Source of the DNA: Pholiota molesta
Taxonomy: Eukaryota > Basidiomycota > Agaricomycetes > Agaricales > Strophariaceae
Length of the DNA: 64,000 nt
NCBI GenBank assembly: GCA_014925825.1
Contig: JACGCK010000032.1
Location: 62,001-126,000, forward strand
Direction of reading: 5' to 3'
The notes under the pieces are model-generated. The model made no database searches. It was not told where the DNA came from and saw only the letters and a program-made list of their open reading frames with translations. Shown in pieces: positions 48,451 to 59,529 of this stretch. The translations under genes and the position numbers were made by a program. Position 1 is the first letter of the stretch. The number at the start of each line of letters is the position of its first letter.

Positions 48451-49130
48451 CCCTTCGCGTTAGAGTTAAAGTTTATCTTTCAGTTAGTTTACATTTGGTT
48501 TACATATAATGATATGATGGAATCTATTGCTCGGCGCCTGCGGGAGCGGGCAGAGGCGTTACAAATGGGCCACATCCTACAACATAAGATAAGATATACT
48601 TAGATCGCCTCAGCCTAGAAATAAACTCATGAGTATCAATCGGAGGTCCCGGCCGGTCAAGTTGTCAACATCCAAGGTGCAACATACGTCTTCTCAATGT
48701 TGGCTAGTTCTCAGCGCTCCTACGGTTATGCTATGCTCTTGACGAAGCTACTCGACCGTCGCGCGAGAGTCCGTCAATTCCGTTCCGCTTTTCAAATCGG
48801 TGCTGTGATATGCAACGAGCTTGCGCCAGTTTGAAGCTGTTAAAGGCTTCCGGGGATTAGTAAAGACCACCATCTTCAGGAATTATCGAGGCCCTGTTTG
48901 GAGTCTGGATTAATCCGAGTGGATGATCCCTGGATTTGGAATCGGGTATTGCAGTTCCTCTTCCTCCTCCGCTCGACGCTCTACTCTTGGCCCGACCATT
49001 CAACCCACTCTATACTTAACTCACTCGAGTCTTCAAGAACTGTACCTTGACAGAACTCGCACTCCAGACTGTGCGCCTGTTGCTTGCTTTCTAGGGTGCA
49101 TTCTGCTACCTCCCAAATGACTTGTAATCT

Positions 49131-49270
49131 GGTAGGACCTTGAATACCTTGCAGTGCCTTTTCGGTGCTTTGCAGTGCTTTTTTTCAGTGCTTGTAGCGC
49201 CTTTCATTGCTTTGCACTACCTTTGCATCGCACAGGCGATGCTTTGAAGCACCTTTGCAGTGCCTTATGA
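49131..49270. repeat. low-complexity TTTGCAGTGCCTT-type repeats
   Basis: Many imperfect copies of (T)TGCAGTGC(C)TTT, GGTGCTTTGCAGTGC and CTTTGCACTACC within 140 nt. No gene context. Confidence 0.6.
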
Positions 49271-49936
49271 GCCATACTAGTATTCGCCATATATAGCTTT
49301 GTTTGGCGCTCTAGATTGGTGTAAGAATTTGATATGAATCGCATCTCATCGTTCGCGTCCCTCCTTTCTCCTCGCTTATTTTTACATTCTTATTTCCTTA
49401 TTCCGTTCTACATCTGTAACCCTTCGTTTCACTTCATATCTGTTTATCCCTCTATTCCTAATACCCTTAATTATCATCCTTGCTTATTGATTCCAACTAT
49501 TGCTTATATCTTACATTCTTTACATGTCGCAAACTTCCCAGAGCCATTATAAGCCCTAAAATCGGGGTAATCAAATTTGTAATTACAAGCAGAGCAGTTA
49601 GTTTCTTAAGTTACCGCTTATCATTACAATTCTGGCCGACCTCATTATAATCGTAGGTGCGAACGCGCGCAAATAATGTAATCGAGCTGGTCCAGCCAGC
49701 CCAGCTCACCTGAATTGGCTCAAGGAATTCGATTTACCATCTGAACCGTACATATTCTACTTACTGAACTGAGGACCTTATTTAATTACTTACTGACCGC
49801 TGTTTAATGATTTACTGACCTGATACCCTTACACAGTTTACTTAGCTACTTATTTATCGAATACACTTACTACTCACTTAGGCTAGAAGCGTGTCAGATC
49901 ACATGACTTGTCAAGTTAATAGTTACACTTACCGTT

Positions 49937-50027
49937 GCATTGCGTGGAGTCGAACGCGCGACTTCGCAGAATTAAACGCGGCAGCCTAACACCTACCACA
50001 ATTAACCTCTACACCATATAGGCTTTT
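49937..50027 (-). other. tRNA-like sequence with A and B boxes (degenerate tRNA or SINE head)
   Basis: On the minus strand, TGGTGTAGAGG (50006-50016) matches the polymerase III A box and GTTCGACTCC (49946-49955) the B box. A proper D arm is absent and the T arm pairs poorly, so it is not a working tRNA. It could be a tRNA pseudogene or the 5' part of a SINE. Confidence 0.35.
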
Positions 50028-51431
50028 GTAGTCACCAACATGACATTAATACGGCTCCATACTGCGTGACTTGGGCGATTTCAATTTTCAACCACCGAAG
50101 CTCTCGCCTTTCTGCCCAATAAAACATCTATTTCATCCACACAATTACAGGCCATTATACTCCTTTCAAACTATTTTACTTTCTTGGACTTGCTCTATGA
50201 CGTTAAGTAGTCTTCATGTCCAATAATTCTATACAAATCATGCCCTTTTAATTTGTTTTTGGATTATTTGTTTTATTCACCCTGCCTTCAATTCCACCGT
50301 AATCCTTTCGAAAATTTACATGCAGCTCCTCGAAGTGCACATCAAATATACCACAAAAAATCACATTTATTCCGATTTTACTATATGGTTCATCAATTTT
50401 TTGATTCTTTTCTGCTTGATCAATATATTTCACTCTTTAAAGCCAATTTGAAGTATAGAAAATCGGACGATAAATTGAAGAATATATATGTCCAGCTTCG
50501 ATAAAAATTTCAGATGCGAGTGAGAATAGTTGTGCATGCAATTCGGATATCACCTATACTCATCAGTACACCAAGACACGCACGCAGATGCGCACGCGGC
50601 TTTGGAGTTCGCACGTCTGACACGCGTGCCTAGTTTTAATCCGTCCGTGCGCTCTTATGACGTCTGTACTCAATTATAACTTACACGAGCACACTTGTAA
50701 CCTACATTTGGATTGCCGAAGCATAGCCCAGCCATTGTAATTTCACACATGCTATTATAATCACACAGGGACAATTATCTTAGAGAAAAGTGTGATTACA
50801 GGTGTATTATTATGGCGTAAAAGTTGATTATAAGCGGTGCTAATTATAATCGCTCTGGGATATTTGCGACACAGTCTGCTTTAGTTTTCCGACTCTCTCT
50901 GCCTACTTATCTGACTGATGACTCCGATACTTTTAACTTAGTTTAAATAGTCAATGCCAATAGTCTTATTCCTGTTCTTATTTGACTTACACAACCCAAA
51001 CTCAAACTCCCTACTATCTTCTCTCTTCGTGTGACGCTTCGTGAGTTCAGTGACATTCTTGCCGCTAAAGTAACAAGTTTGCCAATCGTCACAATTGAGT
51101 GACTGGGAAGTTGAACCAAACGTTGCCTCCAAAAGTTCTCCGAAGGCTCAGGCTGTTTTTTACTGGTGCTGCCACGTCGCTTCAGCTTTAAAAACTGTTT
51201 CAACACGAATACCCACTCCTTACCATTCTCTTTTGACCCTATTGCTAATCCTTCATCGGATTTGGATACCACGTATTGGAACACGTTGCAAGTGAATATC
51301 GACAACGCTGATCAGACACTGATACCTGACAACTGACAAGATCAAGTGAGCATCATTACCTTTCCTGCTCGGTGTTCAATAAATTCTGAATTTATTCAAT
51401 CACTAGAGGTCGATAATTGATTGATACCATA

Positions 51432-53596
51432 ATGGCAATGTTCGGTGACGCCAGCAGTCTGAAAATAAGCGGGGGGAATTTTGTAATGAACACATATAAT
51501 GATGTTCCGAAGGGTAAGTACATCTTATAGTAAATAAATGGCAGCAGAATTGATGTTTATAAAATCGAATCTTTCTCAAATTACATTTTTAGGACGTCAA
51601 ATATTGGCGCAGTCAAGATTCGTGACGCATGGAGCCATTCACGATTCTGGCGAACGTTACCCGCCGTCGCAATGTCATCCAGATACACGGAAAGAGATAC
51701 TAGACAATCTTTGGGGATGGGTGACAAAGCCTCCAGGGCTGCATGAATCGCAGTCCCAAATGTTCTGGCTACATGGACCAGCTGGATCAGGAAAAACTGC
51801 AATAGCGCAATCCCTCTGTCAGCGTCTCAAGGCGGATGGCCGTCTTGGTGGCGATATCTTCCTTTCTCGCTCATTATCTGGCCACAGTAATCCGAATACT
51901 GTGTTTCCGACCATTGCTTATCAACTTTCTCTCATGGACCAAGATTTTGGTCGTGAAATTGACACAATCATCGAAGCCGACGAATCAATCCTTACGAAAA
52001 ACATGGAGTTGCAGCTGGCCAAGCTAATCGTCGACCCCGTTCGACGAAAAGAAGACATGCCAGGCGCCCCGAACTTCCCCGCTGTCCCTCTCGTCCTTGT
52101 TATTGATGGACTCGATGAGGTTGCAAAAGAAAGCGATCAGATTTCAATTCTAAAGCTTTTGGGCAATGAATTCAGGGAGGGTCATCTTCCAGGCGTGAAG
52201 GTAGTCATTACGAGTCGACCAGAGCCTTGGATCCGCAATACGTTTGATAATAATCCTCTGTTGAGAATCACGGGGCGTCTTTTTCTTGAACACACAACAC
52301 AGACAGATGATGACATTCGTCTATACCTCAAATTTGGCTTCCAGAACATTGAACAAAACCATTCGCTGATGACGAATGCACCAGAAAACTGGCCTTCCCC
52401 AGAAATCATTGATACTCTAATCGACAATGCCTCTGGACAGTTTATATATGCAGCGACCATCCTCCGCTATCTGGAAGATCCAAACAATATTCCATCTGAA
52501 AGACTACAGTGGATTATGGATACATCGAAAGCGAGGAAGGACCGAGTGAAATCTGATAATCCCCTTCTTCCTCTGGACCAGCTTTACAAGCAGGTGCTAT
52601 CGACATCTTCAGACGTCAAGCGTACACTCTCTGTTTTGGGAGCTATTCTTGTCCTTATTAGCGCTGCAGACACTGGGGGAAAGGGCTCGCGCCTACACTC
52701 AGCTGCCAGCTCTCTGGTTGCGATGATGACACGTCAAACTCCTGTTACTCCATCAGGACAGGGTGGAGATACGCGGTTTTTAGGTGTCATTAATTGGGCA
52801 GAGCTAATGCTGCATCTCCGACAGGGAAATGGCACCTTAGCCTTACGAACAATACAATCTCTGGTTGACATTTCCGCAGATGTGGCTGGCGGTGTCAAAT
52901 TTTACCACAAATCATTTCCAGACTTTCTATTGGACGTGTATCGCTCCGAGGAATATTTTGTCGATATCAATGAAGAATATTCCAAGATAATGATGTGGAC
53001 GTTGAAGAGTTTAAGAAGTCTTTGTGAGTTTCAGCAATTTATCGCTGCGTAATTTCTGACTAGACATTGAGCTTATAGCAGAACGGCGTGCAGAAGTGCA
53101 TGAGCAAAATTCTACAGACCTTTATCTACTGCAATTTATGAATATTCCGTGGAGGGAATTTTGGCTTCGTTCTGCATTATCCGATGAAGCCAAACTGGTT
53201 GCAGAAGCAAAAACGCTGGATAGAGCTACATATCTTCAGTGCTATCTGTCAAACGCTGCGCGAGAGCTGGGCCGCGCTCTTACGAAGTATGTCGAGCTCC
53301 TAATTCTGATAGTTTAGTAATAAATTGCTAAATTTTTTGTTCCTTTTTTGTTTAGGCGATCTTCTTGGGCAACTGAATGGATCTCGCAATACAGCAGATC
53401 TGGCAACATCGCAGAATTTATTTCAAAAGTAAGCCTTCTGTTTTTCGGAGTTCCCGAGTTGAAATGCTGAAGATTGAATTTTCAACACCAAAACCAGGAA
53501 ATGGGAACTGGTGCGTCTGTGAGTCTTGCTTGGGCAAGATTGAGGGCAGTAGAAGCCGTGTTTGGGAAGCATAGAGATAGGTTAAATTTGGGTTAA
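51432..53596 (+). CDS. NACHT-domain NLR-like protein 3
   Basis: Exons 51432-51513, 51593-53023, 53079-53286, 53356-53428 and 53498-53596 total 1893 nt (630 residues) in one frame. The N-terminus MAMFGDASSLKISGGNFVMN has the GG-x-F motif. The linker HGAIHDSGERYPPSQCHP is canonical for Agaricomycete NACHT proteins. Walker A is GPAGSGKT, Walker B VLVIDGLDEV; ITSRPEPWI and SGQFIYAATILRYL follow. The winged-helix-like region ends FYHKSFPDFLLDVYRSEEY, and a helical C-terminus closes the protein. There are no WD40 or ankyrin repeats. Function inferred from the family: STAND ATPase sensing non-self or damage. It lies between two blocks carrying secreted genes B and C. Confidence 0.87.
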
Positions 53597-53829
53597 ATGA
53601 TCACTAAAATACTGTGGCCACATCATGTTGATATTGTTGTTACGAACATTGAAAAACCATTTGTAAGAGCGCCAGATACATAGAGCAAAAGTTTGGCACT
53701 GATGCAGTAAGGATCTGTCGGAATGATGGACGAATGAGCATATACATCGCGCGCTTGCGCTCTGAATCCCGTGGTCTCGACGCGACATGCCAGCGCGACA
53801 AGCTCGAGGCGACCTCAAATGCTGGAGAA

Positions 53830-54440
53830 GTCATCGAACGAGCTGGCGCCGTGCATGCTGGAGCTCGTGCACAGAGGCCTCGACGCGATGCCGCTGGCCA
53901 TTGCCGCCGGACTTGCCTCAGCCCTTCCTGTGCGTGCTGTCGCTTGATGGCTGTGAGGCGGCCGTCGTGCTCATCGACGATGTGCTTGAGGGTTGATCCG
54001 AAGGTCGTCGAGGGTGCACGGACGATATCTGCAGACATTGCCGAGGGCGCACAAAGGGGGCGGCAAACGGCTGTCTAGAGCGCACGGACGGCGGTCCGCG
54101 ATGTACAATCCGAGGGTTGTTGAGGGTCACACAGAGGATGCGTCGGCTCTTGCTCGTGGCGGCTTGAAAGGACGGTGACGGCCCGCGGCTGCGAGCTCTC
54201 GAGGGTAGCTCGGAACCCTCGACAGCCGCTGCGAGCCCTCGTCGACGGCGACGGCGGCCGCGAGCAAGCTTGAAGGCGACTCTTGCTTGTGGCGGCTTGA
54301 CAGGACGGTGATGGTAGGCGGCTGCAAGCCCTCATTGACGGCAGCTGCGAGTAAGCTCGATGGCAGCGGCTGCGCGCTTAGAGCTCGATCGACGATGAGA
54401 GCGGTTGTGAGGCTCGACGGCGGCTGCCACGCGCAAGGAG
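53830..54440. repeat. imperfect GC-rich tandem repeats
   Basis: Related units contain GTGGCGGCTTGA(A/C)AGGACGG and CGGCTGCGAG, for example at 54153-54195 and 54291-54330. Copies diverge and vary in length. Confidence 0.5.
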
Positions 54441-54639
54441 GCATATAGAATAAGAAGAGTAAGTTACTTCAAGCTAACAGCACCGTTAAGCACAGGCGAC
54501 GAGCCCAGGCGTGAGCTCAAGCCGCCCGTATATAATCGGACTCACCGTGTGGACCCGTTGTTATAGCGGTAACGAAGCGGTAATTCATGACGCATTGTGG
54601 TGGTCCACGCGGCAAAATGCCCGGCACAAAGTCTAGGGC

Positions 54640-54840
54640 GTCGGAACGCGAGACACCCGAAGCCGCGTGTCTTTTGGCGCGCGAGTCCAGGAACGTCAGC
54701 AAAGTCGTGGGCGTCGTAACAAGACACCTGCAGCTGCTTGTCTTTTGGCAGAGCGCGAGCGCGGAGAACGTCAGCACGTCGTAACGACACAGCCGATGCC
54801 GTATGTGTTTTGGCCGAGCGCGAAGGGTTGAACGCGAGCG
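54640..54840. repeat. three-unit tandem repeat of about 65-72 bp
   Basis: Each unit has TGTSTTTTGGC, a GCGCGAG-like word and GAACGTCAGCA (GAACGCGAGC in the third), starting near 54665, 54735 and 54800. Confidence 0.5.
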
Positions 54841-55012
54841 CCTGAGGCCGGAGAGTAGCTGTGGAGAGGCGTGGGTGGAGGGGCCAAGGCAGATGGAGGA
54901 GCCAAGGTAGATGGAGGAAAAAGGGAGGAAGGAAGGAAAGACAAAAAGAAAAGAAGCGTTGATAATGACGCGGACGTTTTTGTGATGCCCAAAATCAGGA
55001 CCCCTGAAAGTA

Positions 55013-56275
55013 CACCAAAATGCCTGATCCCAAAAAAATCGAGATTTGGCAATTTTTATCCAAACAAAATTTGGGCCAAATCGGCCGTTTTTTATCCAAA
55101 TTTGGCCCCAGGGCTCTCCCGAGTGCGGTTTTTATCCAAATTTCGGGATCAGGCCTCAAAAAAGTGGGTAGCGCTCAGATTTTCGATTTTTCGGCCCTGC
55201 GGGGCCAACTGCAGTATATAAACATGTATTTTACGGGTGTAGAATACTTATTAGAGAATGTCAGAGGTTTTAAAAAAATTAATAAAGAACTGAGCATAAG
55301 TGCGTCAATTCAGATCGCTGTCCTCGTTATCTGATCCCGTCACCGTGGTCTTTGTGAGGCCGCAGTGATGATTGATACATCCTCAACCCATCCATGCTTG
55401 CCATGGGTTCCGCCGCCTTTCGAATAAACAGTGAGAACTAAAAAGAATTATAATAAATTACAATCAAAATCAATTTACTACTCACCTTTACACAGAACAA
55501 GTCCGAGGTTCTTGTTTGAAGAAATTGCAAACCCGTAACCCGCAGAATGAAGTTCGGCGGCGTGTAAGCAATTCAGAGTGTTGATATGTGTGTCCCAGAC
55601 AACTTCAGGAAGCCCGGCTTCCTTGAAAATCTTTCTTTGTCGAGTTATTTTCTAATGAAAGCACAGGAATAGCAGAAAAAATTAGCAATAATATATTCAA
55701 ACTAGACAACAACACACCTTCGTAGCAGTCGCTTTTGCCGCTGCTGCTGTATTTGCTGAATTCCCATTGGATTCCGTTGGGATTCCGTTGTCGGGCTGAG
55801 GATCTTCGTGGTAGACATCACTTTTCCATCGAGCTTTCCTTTCGAGCCCAGTGCCAACTCCTCGGTCTTCCTGTTGTTTGATTATCTGCGTGAATTCTCG
55901 AATAATCTTTTGCCGTTCAGTCAATGATTTTCTCGGTGCTGGCAAGCTACTTTCCGACTCATCAGTTGCTGAATTTCTGTTTATTCCTATAGAGTCATGT
56001 GTGGCTCGAAAGTTGTAAACAATCGGAAGTATATATTGTGGAGTGGTAAGTTTCACAATATCTTTCGGCTTTGGGTGTTCGATCCCCGTCAAATGTAGAT
56101 TTTTATCCAAACTATGTATCAGACATGGCTCTCTGACCCAATTTTTATCCAACAGTTTACCTGTTGCATTTCCGTCAAAAATGCGAAATCTTATCCAAAT
56201 TTTTTGACGTAGCCCTGTGGCATTTTGCAAAATTTTCTCAAATTCTATCCAAACATGGCATCAGGAGTCTTGGTG
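55013..56275. mobile_element. 1.26-kb element with terminal inverted repeats and TA duplication
   Basis: The left end CACCAAAATGCCTGATCCC (55013) and the reverse complement of the right end, CACCAAGACTCCTGATGCC (to 56275), agree at 15-16 of 19 bases. Both are flanked by TA (55011-55012 and 56276-56277), as for Tc1/mariner-type elements. Several TTATCCAAA words lie just inside both ends. No transposase is visible; it carries an unrelated minus-strand coding region. Confidence 0.55.
55340..56100 (-). CDS. unknown protein-coding region inside the inverted-repeat element
   Basis: At least three minus-strand exons: about 55697-56100 (PKDIVKLTTPQYILPIVYNF, RKSLTERQKIIREFTQ), about 55495-55650 (KITRQRKIFKEAGLPEVVWD, ELHSAGYGFAISSNKNLGLV) and 55340-55435 (VLTVYSKGGGTHGKHGWVED, stop TGA 55340). 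GT-AG borders separate them. The start codon is not clear; a frame runs further upstream into the element end. I do not recognise the family. The reading looks coding, with conserved-looking Gly and aromatic positions. It may be a captured host gene or a cargo gene; no transposase motif (DDE) is present. Confidence 0.4.
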
Positions 56276-56368
56276 TATCACCTGGCTGTAAAGCATGGTC
56301 CCACCCGGTCGAAATTAGTAACATGAACAAACAACCCGATTTAGCAACATGTCGGTTGATGATGTTGG

Positions 56369-56551
56369 GTACTCGTTCGAAAGTCGCCCCCGAACAAACA
56401 TGTGCAAATCATTCGTAGGGGGCGAGTTCAAAAGTTGCCCCCGAACAAATAAGTACAACGTGAACAGGCTGGATACTCGTTCGAAAGTTGCCCCCCAACA
56501 AACATGTGCAAATCGTTCGTAGGGAGCGAGTTCAAAAGTTGCCCCCGGAAC
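56369..56551. repeat. two-unit tandem repeat, about 100 bp period
   Basis: ACTCGTTCGAAAGTYGCCCC, CAAACATGTGCAAATCRTTC and GAGTTCAAAAGTTGCCCCC occur in the same order twice (56372-56450 and 56472-56551), with few differences. Confidence 0.75.
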
Positions 56552-57247
56552 AAGCACTGAGATTACCGTCTCTGCGCAGTGCGCCGAGATTCGAAAATGT
56601 ACACTTCTTTCTTCTTTTCTTTAAAAGAATTATATGAAAAAAAATTTCACCTCCCTCCTTTTCTCCCTCCCCAAACCCGACATAAACTTAAAAAATATAT
56701 GAAGTGCAATTGGATTAATGGAAGTTAGTGCCTACTACATCAGATCAACATACAGTGGTCTTGGCCAAATCCCTTACATATGATTATTGCTGCTGGCGCA
56801 AAATTCTGGAAATGTCTGAGAAACCCCAGATAAAACAACTGGGCATAAAAAGATCTTGAGTTCTTCACTTCACCAAACTTCACATCATCTTATTTCCTTA
56901 GCTCCTATGTCGCTACCAGCAACATACAATAATATTCATAAATTTGAATCATTTACCATCCTCGGCAAATGTACTTCTTTGTAAACACCACTTAATCCTA
57001 AGTTCTAACATCAACCTAATAAGGTAAAGCTCATTTAATTATGATACTAATACTTGATGTTTACAATGTTCGGCCAAAAAATCTGTACATGTTCCTACTT
57101 GATGCCATAGCCAAACAGCATACTACAGCCAGGTGCTGAGGCGACGCAGTCGACCCTTTATTTTCAGGGGTCCTCCAAAATCTCAAAAAAACCGCGTCCG
57201 AGTCGGGGTTTGAATCAAACCGGATGGTAACGAGCCTACTGATTATA

Positions 57248-57281
57248 ACATTCAACGTTCAACGTTCAACATTCAACCTTC
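57248..57281. repeat. short CAACGTT/CAACATT tandem run
   Basis: Four to five copies of TTCAACR with 7-8-bp spacing upstream of NLR 4. Confidence 0.6.
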
Positions 57282-57491
57282 CCATATCTTGAGGTCCATT
57301 ATATCTCGTCCTTGTAATCATCACGCGCCGAAGAAAGAGGTTAAAATAGGCGGAAGAGTGAGCACCTTTTCTGATTTCATTCGCTTTCACGAAAGTCAGA
57401 GAGTGAGTTTTTCTTTTTTGACGAAACCAGGGCTTCATCAATATTCAAACGCTCTAGTTGGCTTCAAGAATTGTATCTATCCATCGCAGAG

Positions 57492-58580
57492 ATGTCACTG
57501 TTACAAGGAAACATCTACATAGAAGGCGGTACATTTATCAGTGAAAATAAATGTTCTAACACTGGTACGCCACAATGGACACTGAGGTTGATGCTTACTA
57601 TGACTCATGCCGAATTCTTTAATTCTATAGGGTGTAAAATACTCTCGCGGTCTGCAAATGTAGTACACGGGGCAATTCATGACTCTGGGGAACGTTATCC
57701 ACCATCGGAATGCCATCCGGGTACACGAGAGAAAATCTTACAATTCGCAATGGAATGGGCAAATAAGCCTCTATCGCAGATACTCTGGATACATGGACCA
57801 ATTAATGGAGGGAAAACAACTATAGCTCAAACCCTCTGTCGCCGTCTGCAGGAATCTGGTCAGCTCGGTGGCGATATATTTTTTTCCCGCGAGACATACA
57901 GCGATCCTTACACTCTTTTCCCCACTCTTGCTTATCAACTTGCAAAAATACATCCATCGTTTGCTAAGACACTCGATCGTGATCTGTTTAACACGTCCAT
58001 CGCGGCAGACCTTCAGACACAGCTCGAGAATCTCATTGTTGGCCCGCTTCTCAAGATTCCATGGACCAACATCCATGTCTTCGTTATCGACGGATTTGAT
58101 CAGATTGGACAAGAAAGCGATCAAATTTCTATCTTACAGCTTTTGGAGTCCTGTCTTCATGATGAGGATCTTCCTCTGAAATGGATTATCGTCAGCCGAG
58201 TGCAACCGTGGATTCGTTATGCTTTTGATGACGATTCACTACTAGGACTTTACACCTGTTCCTTGTCTCTGGAACACATACCAGAAACAGATGCCGACAT
58301 TCGAAGATTCTTCGAATCCGGATTCAAAAACATCGAGGACAGTCATGCTATGTTGCACGGTGCAACCAGTGAACCTTGGCCATCGCCAGACATAATAGAT
58401 CAGCTCGTTGATAAGGTGTCTGGTCAATTCATATATGCGGCAACTATCCTCAAAGACCTAGGGGACCCAAACAACAATCCAATCGAAAAGCTAGAGTCTA
58501 TTCTGGATATAAAGAAACCTACGAAGAACGAAGGTCATCTCTTATTTTGGACTCGCTTTATGCACAAGTTCTCTCGATAG
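57492..58580 (+). pseudogene. truncated NACHT-domain NLR-like gene 4
   Basis: The start MSLLQGNIYIEGGTFISENK is followed by an intron ending at about 57631, then CKILSRSANVVHGAIHDSGE and RYPPSECHPGTREKIL. It is closest to NLR 3. Walker A is changed to GPINGGKTT (still P-loop-like), and Walker B reads VFVIDGFDQI, where NLR 3 has VIDGLDEV, so the acidic Asp-Glu pair is Asp-Gln. The frame shifts at about 58540 (WTRFMHKFSR replaces the expected LDSLYAQVLS, which is readable in another frame) and stops at 58580. The C-terminal module is missing; the minus-strand gene C block begins within 120 bp. It is probably non-functional, or a short decoy-like protein. Confidence 0.75.
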
Positions 58581-58699
58581 ATGATCGATGATATTCAGCT
58601 TTCATCGAATGTCATGCACACAGCCAACCTGTCGAAGGTCAGAGGGCTGGTTTTTAATAGGAGATTTGAGGAGGGTAATTTTGTCTGCACATGTCATTC

Positions 58700-59499
58700 T
58701 TAATGTTTTGATTGTACGTTATAAGATGGGCAATAAATATCGTCGGCAAGCTCGCGAGGAATGTAACCAGCGATCTTGCGCGTTTTATCCATGCCGCGCA
58801 TCGCCTTGCCCAGCTTTCCGCCAATTTTCGCGTGAATGGCATTGGAAGCAGCGTTAGTTATGGCGCTCGCGCCATCCAAGACCTTACTGATCGGCCGCCC
58901 GACAACCGGAATAAATTGAACTACTTTAGAGGCCACCTTCTGCACGGTGGACCAAGCCTTAAGGCCGACTTTGGCAATCTTGGCTCCGGTGGTTTTAACA
59001 AAGTTGCCGACTTTCTTTGCAGCTACGTTGAATAGTTCGGTTTCAGCGCTTTTCTCGCAAAGAAAAGTCTGGAGAAGTACTTACCTGTCTTGATGCCACT
59101 GCCGATTTTCTGTGCGACGTGTTTAATCTCCCGACCTACTTTCTTTATTTAAAAGATTATATGAGTATCTTGAGAAGATCGAGGATCGAATAACTTTACC
59201 TGGAATGCATGTTTGATCTTGGTGGGTACACTTGTACGGCGCACAAGTACATCCCGTGAAGCCACTCCGTCGCTCTCGGAAGCATGGGTGTTCGTGTACT
59301 TGGTTGGGAGAGCTTGCCGAACATGGGAAATATGAAGGGGTGATTGTAAGTTGTGGCGAAGGTTTGTGGATTGCGAGGTGGGAGTGATGGTACTTGAAAG
59401 TGCTTGAGTGATAGGAAGAGGCGCCGCCGATGTCGACGCAGTGAAGAATGTAATGATAGTCAGGGTGATAGCAAAGAGACCAGCTCTGACGAAGTACAT
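58700..59499 (-). CDS. secreted 11-mer-repeat protein C
   Basis: Exons 59200-59499, 59085-59142 and 58700-59022 total 681 nt (226 residues) in frame. The signal peptide is MYFVRAGLFAITLTIITFF (an ATG at 59529 would add ten residues). The pro-region ends at dibasic VLVRR. Repeats TKIKHAFQ, KVGREIKHVAQ and KIGSGIKTA follow, then the shared C-terminal domain KTTGAKIAKVGLKAWST, VVQFIPVVGRPISKVLD and RKIAGYIPREL. The tail differs from B and D after RELADDI: the acidic ARYGYDGDI tail is lost and replaced by about 13 unrelated residues, at the junction with the NLR 4 remnant. Its intron 2 has a normal GTAAGT donor where B and D use GC. Confidence 0.75.
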
Positions 59500-59529
59500 G
59501 ACGGGCCTGCCGTATGTTATGATGGGCAT

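Larger units (their letters stand above)
48388..51431. other. 3-kb stretch without protein genes
   Basis: 48430-48950 is the duplicated upstream block of gene B (compare 59530-60130 and 62040-62720). 49130-49270 holds TGCAGTGC-type repeats. 49937-50027 holds a tRNA-like sequence. 50000-51400 is AT-rich with scattered GATTATAA words. No coding exon supported. Confidence 0.45.
53597..55012. other. GC-rich repeat region downstream of NLR 3
   Basis: GC content is clearly above the flanks. It holds the two repeat sets listed separately. Open frames on both strands are by-products of high GC; none shows a domain. Confidence 0.45.
56276..57491. other. intergenic region upstream of NLR 4
   Basis: It holds the tandem repeat at 56369-56551 and a heptamer run at 57248-57281. 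The rest is AT-rich without exons. Confidence 0.45.

Noticed and set aside
54584..54784. Plus and minus frames in the GC-rich patch
   Set aside because: They arise from tandem repeats of 65-72 bp and show no protein family signs.
57061..57255. Possible tRNA near GGGTTTGAATC
   Set aside because: The GGTTTGAATCAAACC stretch is a simple palindrome; no A box at proper distance and no acceptor stem.
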